From JALSRY01 sp964428275 (GTDB lineage Bacteria > Planctomycetota > Phycisphaerae > UBA1845 > Fen-1342), in assembly GCA_964428275.1 (NCBI GenBank), contig CAYRXN010000064.1, positions 1 through 21,166 of the forward strand: a stretch of DNA of 21,166 nucleotides, in the 5' to 3' direction. Within the stretch, counting starts at the first letter, position 1. The number at the start of each line of letters is the position of its first letter. Below are positions 7,345-13,552 of the stretch, piece by piece. The notes beneath the pieces are model-generated. The model made no database searches, was not told where the DNA came from, and saw nothing but the letters and a program-made list of their open reading frames with translations. The translations under genes and the position numbers were made by a program.

Positions 7345-7762
7345 CGTCTCGCTCGTCCTTGAACTGCGAAAGCCGCGTGTCGGTCGGGTTCCCCCCCCTC
7401 GAAGCGACCGAGACCGCCGGGAAGGGGGCGCTTCCTTCTGCCCCACGGGGCATCGGCGTCGGGTCGCTTCACGCCCGGTCCTCGCCTGCCGGGCGATGTC
7501 CGGGCTCCGTCCCGGACGGTGTTGCAGCCACGTAACGGGTGCAGGTGCGCGGCAGGGTGAGTCAGCTCCGCCAAACCCGGCGCGCGGCTACAGGTTACGG
7601 GATATCCCGGCCGCGCACCAGCCCGCCGGTTCAGGCCGCTTGTTCAGGGGGATTCAAGCGCCGGACGCCCCGCACGCGGAGCGCCCGGCCACAGGATGGA
7701 GCAAGACCCGGGCGGAAGTCCTCCCGCCGGCTGAAGCGGGACAACCGCGGCGGCGCCGTCTC
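7345..7762. other. Spacer between DUF4405 gene and TolC-like gene
   Basis: About 420 bases with no supported gene; open frames here are Arg/Pro-rich and lack ribosome sites. It contains the nested palindrome at 7582-7616, listed separately, and a run of eight C near 7389. On the minus strand it is the 3' flank of the DUF4405 gene and the 5' flank of the TolC-like gene. No convincing promoter hexamers are visible. Confidence 0.5.
7582..7616. repeat. Nested palindrome downstream of DUF4405 gene
   Basis: GCGCGGC at 7582-7588 pairs with GCCGCGC at 7610-7616. Just inside the right arm is a perfect 12-bp palindrome, CGGGATATCCCG (7598-7609). It lies about 150 bases after the DUF4405 stop and 240 bases before the TolC-like start. 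It could be a transcription end, a protein-binding dyad or chance. Confidence 0.35.
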
Positions 7763-8392
7763 TCAGGCGCGCTCGCCGCGGCGGCCGGCTCGGCGGCGCT
7801 GGCGGCGCAGCGGTTCCTCTTCGTCGCCGCGTGAGGGCTGATCGGGTGGGAGCCGGGAAGCGATGTCGGCGGTCGTTTCGCCGGCAGGCCGCAACCCGCC
7901 CTGGAAACCTCGTCCCTGACGCGCGGGCCGCGCGCCGGAGGCGCTCGCGCCTCGAAACGCGCGCGCTGCGGGACGATCGCGCCCGGGGCCGGTTTGCACG
8001 CTGCCTTGCGCATACCACACAAAGCCCGCCAGTCCGGCCACGGCCACCGCGAGCAGCCCGACGCCGGCGAACAGGCGTCGCCGGGCCGCGGCGCGGCCGA
8101 CCGGTCCCCCGTTGGCGGACCAGACCCACCGCCGAACCAGGGCGCAGACCCAGGTCCAGTGCAGCGCCACGTGAACGACGAGCAGCCCCACACCGGCCAG
8201 CGCCAGCCACCAGTGCACGTCGCCCCAGTCGTGCCGTCCCAGGCCCCAGAGCGTGCGTCCGGCGCCGCGTCCGCCGCCGCCGCCGCTGCCGGCGGGCAGG
8301 ACGTAGCGGACGATCAGGCCGGTCGCGGCGAGGCCGAGCATCACGAGGAGCGAAACAAGGTCGATGAGGAAGTTGAGCGTTACGCGTTTCAT
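7763..8392 (-). CDS. DUF4405-type membrane protein (cytochrome b-like)
   Basis: A 209-residue protein with three likely membrane helices at residues 8-28, 61-81 and 107-127. The start is ATG 8392, with GGAGG seven bases upstream. The pattern LNFLIDLVSLLVMLGLAATG, then LWGLGRHDWGDVHWW, then VVHVALHWTWV is that of the DUF4405 family. That family resembles small cytochrome b-type subunits, and the conserved His residues (about 60, 74 and 78) are possible heme ligands. Gly35-Gly44 is a glycine-rich loop. The C-terminal 80 residues are Arg-rich, hydrophilic and probably disordered. It lies 250 bases downstream of the small lipoprotein gene and on the opposite strand to the nearby ECF sigma operon. 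An electron-transfer role is inference. Confidence 0.75.
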   Translation of the reverse strand: MKRVTLNFLIDLVSLLVMLGLAATGLIVRYVLPAGSGGGGGRGAGRTLWGLGRHDWGDVHWWLALAGVGLLVVHVALHWTWVCALVRRWVWSANGGPVGRAAARRRLFAGVGLLAVAVAGLAGFVWYAQGSVQTGPGRDRPAARAFRGASASGARPARQGRGFQGGLRPAGETTADIASRLPPDQPSRGDEEEPLRRQRRRAGRRGERA

Positions 8393-8642
8393 GGTGCGTC
8401 CTCCATGCAGAGTCGGAGGGATGACAAGCCGGGACGCAGGGGCTCGCGTCGCGTGGCTGAAGGCGGGCCGCCCGAACCGGGCGACCCGCACTTCTGGCCG
8501 TTTCCTCCGCGGTCAGCCGGCACAGGCCCGATCTCTTTTCCCGGCGTCGTACGGGTGACGGGGGAAACCGCCGGGGTCCGAGGGTGGGTCGTCCAGGCGC
8601 CGGGCTCCCCCGCGGCGGTCACGACCGGCCACACCCGATCGG

Positions 8643-8963
8643 TCAGCCGTCCTGGCAGCTTCCGTCGCGGAGGCGAAGCTGGTCGCCGTTTCCGCTGCCG
8701 CCGCCGCTGCCGTTGCCGTTGGAGCCGCCGTACTGATAGGCGTTGCCGTCTCCCTCGCACGACCCGTCCTGAAGCCGTTGGCGAATCTGATCGCCCGCGG
8801 CCGGGTCGCTGTCTTGCGAAAGGAAGTCGAGTTTGACGCCGTCGATTCCGGCGACGATCGCCTGCACGTCAGCCGGCAACCCCGAAACCGCAATCTCGTC
8901 GCAACCCGTGGCTGCACCCAGCAACAGCAACGGACACAGAAAAACCAGCATGCGTTTCATCAT
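8643..8963 (-). CDS. Small Gly/Asn-rich lipoprotein with duplicated DGSC motif
   Basis: A 106-residue protein without a family assignment. The start is ATG 8963 (a second ATG follows at 8960), with GGAG six bases upstream. Residues 1-21 form a lipoprotein signal (MLVFLCPLLLLGAATGC), so the protein is probably lipid-anchored. A short helical part (IAVSGLPADVQAIVAGIDG) is followed by QIRQRLQDGSCEGDG, a Gly/Asn/Ser linker, and a second copy, QLRLRDGSCQDG, at the very C-terminus. The two Cys could form a disulfide or bind metal. It is divergently oriented to the ECF sigma gene, with 185 bases between the starts, so it is a plausible target of that sigma factor. Confidence 0.7.
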   Translation of the reverse strand: MMKRMLVFLCPLLLLGAATGCDEIAVSGLPADVQAIVAGIDGVKLDFLSQDSDPAAGDQIRQRLQDGSCEGDGNAYQYGGSNGNGSGGGSGNGDQLRLRDGSCQDG

Positions 8964-9148
8964 CGTCTTCTCCGTGGTTGAGGGCGTCGCCAGCAAATCA
9001 CACTTCCTGGCCGACCCGACGCCCGTGGTCGGCTCATTGCGGCTTGGGACCGGTCCGTCGACAATCGCCGCGTTCGTTGGGTTCAACGCCCGACCGCAGG
9101 AATCCCGGCGGTGGTGCGTTGAGAATTACGAAAGGAATCTCACCGCCC
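8964..9148. promoter_or_regulatory. Divergent promoter region, lipoprotein / ECF sigma operon
   Basis: These 185 bases separate two divergent starts and must hold promoters for both unless transcription reads in from further away. It contains an inverted repeat, GCCGAC (9010-9015) with GTCGGC (9028-9033). A GGAATC hexamer stands at 9100-9105, loosely like an ECF -35 element (GGAAC). I cannot fix a -10 element. ECF operons are usually self-activating, which makes this the first place to look for the recognition motif. Confidence 0.4.
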
Positions 9149-9721
9149 GTGAGCGCGGAGCCCGACAATCCGGACTGCACGCATCTGAGCGACCACGAGC
9201 TGATGGCCCGCGTGGGCCGCCGCGATCGTGCCGCGCTGGCCGAGCTCGTGCGCCGGCATCAGAACCAGGTGGTCGGGTTGGCCACGCGATTCCTCGGCCG
9301 GGCCGACCTGGCCGAGGACGTTTGCCAGGATGCGTTCCTCCGCATCTTCGAGCGAGCGGGGAGTTACCGTCCCGAGGCGAAGTTCACCACGTACCTGTAC
9401 CGCATCGTGGCGAACCTGTGCTGGGATTATCGGCGCCGGGCGGCACGCCGCACGCGGGTGGGCCAGCCCCCGGAAGCCGGCACGTTCGAGGCGGACGCCG
9501 TGGTGGCGGCGCAGCGGCGGGAACGCCGGGAGGCGGTTCGACAGGCGGTGGCGCAGCTTCCCGATCGGCAGCGGCTCGCCCTGATTCTCCATCGGTTCCA
9601 GGGCATGGGGCACAAGGAGATCGCCCAGGTCACGGGCTGGACCACCAGCGCCGTGGAATCGTGCCTCGTCCGGGCCTACGGCCGTCTGCGGGAATGGCTG
9701 GCGGATTTGAAAAACGAGTAG
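9149..9721 (+). CDS. ECF-family RNA polymerase sigma factor
   Basis: A 190-residue ECF sigma factor. GTG 9149 is the best start, with AAAGGA 12 bases upstream; frames running further upstream lack family similarity. Region 2 spans about residues 28-98 (LAELVRRHQNQVVGLATRFL, DLAEDVCQDAFLRIF, FTTYLYRIVANLCWDYRRR). Region 4 spans 130-183 (LPDRQRLALILHRFQGMGHKEIAQVTG, then SAVESCLVRAYGRLREWL). There is no region 3 and no C-terminal extension, as expected. Downstream are the zf-HC2 anti-sigma gene (75-base gap) and the periplasmic sensor gene. That order implies the sigma factor is held inactive at the membrane until an envelope signal arrives. The signal itself is not visible. Confidence 0.93.
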   Translation: MSAEPDNPDCTHLSDHELMARVGRRDRAALAELVRRHQNQVVGLATRFLGRADLAEDVCQDAFLRIFERAGSYRPEAKFTTYLYRIVANLCWDYRRRAARRTRVGQPPEAGTFEADAVVAAQRRERREAVRQAVAQLPDRQRLALILHRFQGMGHKEIAQVTGWTTSAVESCLVRAYGRLREWLADLKNE

Positions 9722-9796
9722 AAAACGAAGAAAAGGGGCCGCGATTTGCCGCCGGGATCGGATGGCCGGTGCGTTGAATGAGGTAGAGGCTGGGCT

Positions 9797-10285
9797 ATGA
9801 ATCACGTGAGCGAGACAGATCTGATCAGGCTGGTGGCGGGCGAACTCCACGAGGCGCGACGAGAGGCCCTCCGGCGACACATCGAATCGTGTCCGGCGTG
9901 CCGGCAGGCGTTCGAACGGCAGCAGGCCGTCGCCGCGCTCCTGGGGGCGTGGACGATCGAGGCGGAGCATCCCGACTTGTGGCCCGCGATTCAGCGGCGT
10001 CTCGACTCGCCGGCGCGGCCCGATACCCTGCCGCTGCGCGTTCGTATCGGCCGCATCACGCGGGTCGCGGCCGCGGTCGCGCTCGGTGTGGGGCTGGGTT
10101 ATCTGTCGGGCCGTATCGCCGGCGACGTGCGCCAACGGAGTCGCGCCGCGGTCGCCGCCGTCGATGACGAAGAAGCGTTGCGCGCGATCGACTTCCACGT
10201 CATCGAATCAACCTCGCCCGCGGGCCTCTATACGGTGGTGTGCGAGCTGGCAAACGAACCTCCACAAACGGAAGCGAAATCATGA
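9797..10285 (+). CDS. Zinc-finger (zf-HC2) transmembrane anti-sigma factor
   Basis: A 162-residue protein started at ATG 9797, with a GAGG-containing leader (GGTAGAGGCTGGGCT). The N-terminal ZAS/zf-HC2 domain has His28-x3-Cys32-x2-Cys35 (HIESCPAC) after MNHVSETDLIRLVAGEL. This is the zinc-binding sigma-sequestering fold. One membrane helix lies at about residues 90-104 (VAAAVALGVGLGYLS). The rest, with FHVIESTSPAGLYTVVCELAN, should lie outside the cytoplasmic membrane. Its stop overlaps the next gene's start by four bases (ATGA), which indicates tight coupling. Its partner is almost certainly the adjacent sigma factor. Confidence 0.92.
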   Translation: MNHVSETDLIRLVAGELHEARREALRRHIESCPACRQAFERQQAVAALLGAWTIEAEHPDLWPAIQRRLDSPARPDTLPLRVRIGRITRVAAAVALGVGLGYLSGRIAGDVRQRSRAAVAAVDDEEALRAIDFHVIESTSPAGLYTVVCELANEPPQTEAKS

Positions 10286-11250
10286 AAAAGTGGCGCAACA
10301 GCATGTTGGCGGCGGTGTTCGCCGCGTGCGTAGGGGGCAGTTTCGTGATGACCTACGCGTGGCAAGCGCCGCCGGTGCGGCGCGGCGCAGACGCGGAACC
10401 TTCCCAGCCGGACCAGATCCTCGGGCGCTGGCTGCGGTTGATGCCGGAGCAGGCCCGGCAGATTGCCGGCGTCGATCCGACGTTCGCCGAGGAAAGTGCC
10501 CGCCTTCAGGAACGGCTCGAAGCCGAGCGGGAGAAGCTGGCCGACCTGTTCGAGCAAGCCGACGCGACCGACGAAGCCATCATGGAGCAGGTCGAGGTCG
10601 TGATCGAAATCCACGATCGGCTCGAACGCCGGGTGGCCCGGCACCTGCTGGCCCTGCGGCCCCATCTCAACGAGCAGCAGCGATCGAAGCTCTTCCGGCG
10701 CTGTGCCAGGGGAATCCGCGAGTCCGGGCATCGCGGCTGGCGGCACGGTCGCGGCGGCGGGCCGGGTGGTGGCGGCGGACGCGGTCGCGGCGGACACGGC
10801 GGCGCGATGGGCGCCGGTGGCGGAAACGGCAACCACGCCGGGATGGGAGGCGGCGGGGGCCAGGGACGCGGGCGGGGCGGCGCCGACGGCTTCCGCGGCC
10901 GCGGCGAACATGGCGAGAGCTGTCAGGGCCGTGCGGACGACGGTTGCCGGGAGCGCGGCGACCAGCGGGGAACCGGTGGCGAGGACGGTCTGCGCCGGCG
11001 AGGCGGCCAACGAAAAGGGGCCGTGGACGACGGTTGCCGGGAACGCGGCGGGCGGCGCGGTGGCGAGGACGGTTTCCGCCAGCGCCACGGCCAGGGCCGG
11101 GCAGGGCGGGGGGATGGTTTTCGTCGGGACGGCAAGCGGTGTGAGCAAGACGCCGGTGACGGCCGGCTGGAACGCGGGAACCGCTCGCGCGCCGGTGCCG
11201 GGCGTGGTCAGGGCTACCACCGCGGGAACAACGGCCGCGGCCGCAGATAG
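10282..11250 (+). CDS. CnrX/Spy-like periplasmic sensor with long Gly/Arg-rich repeat tail
   Basis: A 322-residue protein. ATG 10282 overlaps the anti-sigma stop by four bases. Residues 8-27 are a membrane anchor or signal. Residues about 45-140 are helical and charged (LGRWLRLMPEQARQIAGVDP, LEAEREKLADLFEQADATDE, VEIHDRLERRVARHLLALRP, LNEQQRSKLF). They resemble the heavy-metal-resistance/CnrX and Spy-CpxP group of periplasmic sensors. Residues 148-322 are almost entirely Gly, Arg, Asp, Asn and Gln. They begin with RGG-type runs and then carry an imperfect 30-residue repeat containing DDGCRERG and GEDGxRxR. The DNA repeat has a 90-bp period with an in-frame 6-bp gap, which supports translation of this frame. 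The tail is not part of the known family. It follows the sigma and anti-sigma genes, so it probably tunes them. Confidence 0.78.
   Translation: MKKWRNSMLAAVFAACVGGSFVMTYAWQAPPVRRGADAEPSQPDQILGRWLRLMPEQARQIAGVDPTFAEESARLQERLEAEREKLADLFEQADATDEAIMEQVEVVIEIHDRLERRVARHLLALRPHLNEQQRSKLFRRCARGIRESGHRGWRHGRGGGPGGGGGRGRGGHGGAMGAGGGNGNHAGMGGGGGQGRGRGGADGFRGRGEHGESCQGRADDGCRERGDQRGTGGEDGLRRRGGQRKGAVDDGCRERGGRRGGEDGFRQRHGQGRAGRGDGFRRDGKRCEQDAGDGRLERGNRSRAGAGRGQGYHRGNNGRGRR
10933..11105. repeat. About 90-bp imperfect tandem repeat inside the sensor gene
   Basis: GGACGACGGTTGCCGGGA at 10935 recurs at 11025, exactly 90 bases later. The segment GGTGGCGAGGACGGT also recurs downstream in each copy. The second copy lacks six bases between these blocks, equal to two codons, so the reading frame is kept. 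Units code for the DDGCRERG and GEDGxRxR blocks of the C-terminal tail. Confidence 0.75.
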
Positions 11251-11326
11251 CAGATCAATCGGAACCAATGGGCTCGGCGCATCGGGGTCCGTTTCGAACC
11301 CGCGGCGGGCGAACCGGGAGCTCAAA

Positions 11327-11350
11327 CCCCGTACTCGGCTGAGTGCGGGG
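11327..11350 (+). terminator. Strong hairpin after ECF sigma operon
   Basis: CCCCGTACTC-GGCT-GAGTGCGGGG forms a 10-bp stem with one G-T pair and a 4-base loop, 77 bases past the sensor stop. There is no T run, but stem strength and position fit the end of the sigma operon. Confidence 0.55.
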
Positions 11351-11405
11351 CGTCCCGCCCGGACTTCGAGCGACCCCCTGGAGGGACGCCGAGCCCTTCT
11401 GCTTG

Positions 11406-11435
11406 CCCCCGGTTCTCCGTCGCGAGGACCGGGGG
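11406..11435 (-). terminator. Strong hairpin directly after the 177-aa gene
   Basis: CCCCCGGTTCT pairs with AGGACCGGGGG (11 bp, one G-T pair) around an 8-base loop. It starts one base past the stop of the minus-strand gene ending at 11437, so it probably ends that transcript. It would also block read-through from the convergent sigma operon. No T run is present. Confidence 0.6.
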
Positions 11436-11436
11436 T

Positions 11437-11970
11437 TCAGTTCTTGCGGAAACGCTGTTCGTGGACGCGCCAGCCTTCGCGGACCAGGTGCAGGCCGTGG
11501 ATGCAGTTCTCGAACTCTTCGCTGAGCTGCTGGAGCAGCGACGGGGCCGGTTCGCTTTCGGGATCACTCAGCTCGCTGGCGATCGAGTAGCCGCGCCGAC
11601 CCTGGACCACGAATTCGCCGAGCCGATCACGGCCGCGCCGGCCGCGGAGACTCTCGGGATACACGCCGGTCCAGAACAGGGTGAAGTCCCCCACGTACCG
11701 GCTGATGAGCCGGCGGCGGGTGACCTCGTCCACGTCGGGACCGAGATAGGCCTCGGCTTCGGCTCGCGACAGATCGCGGATCACTTCGCCGTCTACCGTC
11801 CGGAGGCGGTAGATTGCGTCGATGTGTACGAAATCGGCCAGCATCCGGCTGAGATAGTCGGTCAGCCGGGGGTCGCAGATGCCGATCTCGGTCATGAACA
11901 CCTGCTCGACCAGGCCGCGGAACAGGGCCCGCAGCGGGTGGTTTTCGGGAACGGACGACTGCATCATCAA
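11437..11970 (-). CDS. Conserved-looking hypothetical protein, 177 aa
   Basis: I cannot name this protein. It is soluble, with no signal peptide or membrane helix, and is Arg/Glu/Asp-rich and mixed alpha/beta. Distinctive segments are RGLVEQVFMTEIGICDPRLT, MLADFVHIDAIYRLRTVDGE, AEAYLGPDVDE and RYVGDFTLFWTGVYPESLRG. I recall similar unnamed proteins in planctomycete genomes, but that is memory, not a search. Three ATG codons in a row open the gene (11970, 11967, 11964). GAGGG is three, six and nine bases upstream of them, so the second, 11967, is best placed. It lies 171 bases downstream of the PIN-TRAM gene on the same strand, with its own AT-rich leader between. Normal base composition and a clear ribosome site make it a real gene. 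Confidence 0.8.
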   Translation of the reverse strand: MMMQSSVPENHPLRALFRGLVEQVFMTEIGICDPRLTDYLSRMLADFVHIDAIYRLRTVDGEVIRDLSRAEAEAYLGPDVDEVTRRRLISRYVGDFTLFWTGVYPESLRGRRGRDRLGEFVVQGRRGYSIASELSDPESEPAPSLLQQLSEEFENCIHGLHLVREGWRVHEQRFRKN

Positions 11971-11994
11971 CCCTCAGTCCAATTGCCCTCGCTA

Positions 11995-12012
11995 CTCATA
12001 TTATTCATATCG
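11995..12012 (-). promoter_or_regulatory. AT-rich leader, possible promoter of the 177-aa gene
   Basis: CTCATATTATTCATATCG is the most AT-rich stretch in this GC-rich neighbourhood and sits 25-42 bases upstream of the 11970 start. On the minus strand it offers TATGAA or TAATAT as a -10 candidate. A TTGCCC lies roughly 19 bases before TATGAA as a poor -35. Confidence 0.3.
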
Positions 12013-12141
12013 AATCCGCCCGGTTCGCGGGCAATTCGCAAACGACGCGCGCACGCGAGCGGTGCCGAAACGGACCGGCATGCCGCGCAATGCGTTAATG
12101 CTTTGTGGGTAAAACGGTTACGTGAACCCGAGCGGTGTCGC

Positions 12142-13230
12142 TCAGGAGCGGTGCTCGGCGCCCGACATCCGCGGGCGGGACCGCCGCGGGCCGCCGTGAT
12201 TGTGGGGCGGGCTGCCTTCGGGACGTCCGAAGATCATCCGGCCGGCGGACGTTTGCAGAACGCTCGTGACCGAGAGCGTGACTTCCTCGTTGATCCGATC
12301 ACGGCAGTTCTCGGCGACGATCATCGTACCGTCTTCGAGGTAGCCGACACCCTGGCCCACTTCCTCGCCGGGTTTGATGATCTTGACGCGGATCGTCTCG
12401 CCGGGCAGCACGACCGGCTTGAGCGCGTTGGCCATGTCGTTGATGTTGATGACGTCCACGCCGCGTAACTGTGCAATCTTGTTGAGGTTATAGTCGTTCG
12501 TCACGACCCGGCCCTCGATCTTCTTCGCCAGCTCGACCAGCTTCTGATCGACGTCCGAGTTCTGCTCGATCGCCGGCAGCCGCGTGTCGGAGATCTTGAT
12601 CTCGATCTTGTCGTTGGTCTGGAGCTTGTTGAGCATGTCCAGACCCCGGCGGCCACGGTTGCGCTTGAGTTTATCGGAACTATCGGCGATCGCTTGCAGC
12701 TCCTGGAGCACGAACCGCGGGATGATCAGCGGCGAGTCGATGATCCGCGTGTCACAGATGTCCGCGATGCGGCCGTCGATGATGACCGACGTGTCGAGTA
12801 CGAGCGGCCGGTTGCCGCGCGTCTGCTTGGCGAACTCCACATACGGAATCACAAACCTAATGTCATCCTTGGTTTGCAACACGAAACTGATCGTCAGATA
12901 GCAGCAGACCACGCCGATCATCAGCTTGATCGCACCGAGGATGCTCGTGCCCACGAGCCCTGGAGCGGACGATTTGACGAGCAGGTCGATGACGAGCCCG
13001 AACCCCCAAGCGGCCACCATCCCGACGACCAGCCCCAGAAACGCGCCGGAGAGGGCCGCCAGCGACTTCCGCGGCAGGAAGAGATCGACGCCGATGAGGA
13101 CGCAAGCGACACCCAGTGCCGCGAGGACGAAGCCGTAACGCGCGGCGTTGCCCGAGAAGTCGTCTCCAACGGTATATGCGATGCCGGCCAATACCAGAAC
13201 CAGCAAAGCGCGCAAACTCCAAAGCAGCAT
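12142..13230 (-). CDS. Membrane-anchored PIN-TRAM domain protein (YacL-like)
   Basis: A 362-residue protein started at ATG 13230, with GGAG six bases upstream. Four membrane helices (about 4-20, 33-50, 58-84 and 95-118) precede a PIN ribonuclease-fold domain at about 140-265. The acidic pocket is visible: Asp146 and Asp152 in LDTSVIIDGRI, Glu177 in LQELQ, Asp226/Asp228 in SDVDQ, and Asp246 in TNDYNL. A TRAM domain follows at about 275-330 (LPGETIRVKIIKPGEEVGQGVGYLEDGTMIVAE), then a basic tail. The layout is that of B. subtilis YacL. Such proteins are thought to be membrane-tethered nucleases or RNA-binding proteins; the substrate is not known. Unlike in Firmicutes, it does not neighbour ispD here. 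Confidence 0.93.
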   Translation of the reverse strand: MLLWSLRALLVLVLAGIAYTVGDDFSGNAARYGFVLAALGVACVLIGVDLFLPRKSLAALSGAFLGLVVGMVAAWGFGLVIDLLVKSSAPGLVGTSILGAIKLMIGVVCCYLTISFVLQTKDDIRFVIPYVEFAKQTRGNRPLVLDTSVIIDGRIADICDTRIIDSPLIIPRFVLQELQAIADSSDKLKRNRGRRGLDMLNKLQTNDKIEIKISDTRLPAIEQNSDVDQKLVELAKKIEGRVVTNDYNLNKIAQLRGVDVININDMANALKPVVLPGETIRVKIIKPGEEVGQGVGYLEDGTMIVAENCRDRINEEVTLSVTSVLQTSAGRMIFGRPEGSPPHNHGGPRRSRPRMSGAEHRS

Positions 13231-13552
13231 GATGCGCTCCTGTTATGATGCTTCCCGTCGGTTCCGGATGATCATCGGAATAATCGCACGGCCTCCGACG
13301 GGGAAAGACTGCTCTATTCTAACGCCACCCAACCGTTCCAGCTACCAGCATAGACGCGGAATACCGCAGAATCAGGCCGGTTTTTGCCTCCAGGATGACC
13401 ATTTTCTCCCAAATCGTACGTCTCGGCTCGATCGTCGTGCGGCGAAACGCTCCAGGCGGCGCCGGTTTCTTGTACACTGTTGGGCCGAACGAGCCGCACC
13501 GCGGCGCTTGTCGGCGAAATGCCCCCGCGTTTGCGCCGACCGAGGACCACCG
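13231..13552. promoter_or_regulatory. Divergent intergenic region, PIN-TRAM gene / DNA glycosylase gene
   Basis: About 320 bases between divergent starts with no gene. On the minus strand TAGAAT (13321-13316) is a fair -10 for the PIN-TRAM gene, but its -35 is poor. On the plus strand TACACT (13473-13478) could be a -10 for the glycosylase gene, 75 bases before its start, again with no good -35. A dyad at 13262-13280 is listed separately. Confidence 0.35.
13262..13280. promoter_or_regulatory. Operator-like dyad upstream of PIN-TRAM gene
   Basis: TTCC-G-GATGATCATC-GGAA is a perfect 10-bp palindrome flanked by matching TTCC/GGAA arms, with one extra G on the left. It lies about 32 bases upstream of the PIN-TRAM start, between that start and the candidate -10. 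This is the usual place for a repressor site. The binding protein is unknown. Confidence 0.35.

Noticed and set aside
7389..7396. Run of eight C, considered as a phase-variable tract
   Set aside because: It lies outside any supported gene or promoter spacing, so it has no visible consequence.
5453..7453. In-frame upstream extension of ispG by 667 codons
   Set aside because: The extension overlaps the TolC-like gene in another frame and is Arg/Pro-rich. IspG has a proper ATG and CAGGAG at 5452.
7644..8210. Two further minus-strand frames overlapping the DUF4405 gene
   Set aside because: Arg/Ala/Pro-rich shadows without ribosome sites; the DUF4405 frame has GGAGG and membrane helices.
9047..9056. 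Perfect 10-bp palindrome GGACCGGTCC in the divergent ECF spacer
   Set aside because: About 20 palindromes of this length are expected by chance in 21 kb, and it has no supporting outer arms.
10228..11325. 365-codon frame antisense to the sensor gene
   Set aside because: Low-complexity Ala/Val/Pro sequence created by the repeats; the sense operon is well supported.
10703..11590. Alternative frame (Ala/Thr/Val-rich) over the sensor tail, tested as evidence of a frameshift
   Set aside because: The 6-bp gap between repeat copies keeps the Gly/Arg frame, and that frame joins the CnrX-like domain without a break. The alternative has no ribosome site.
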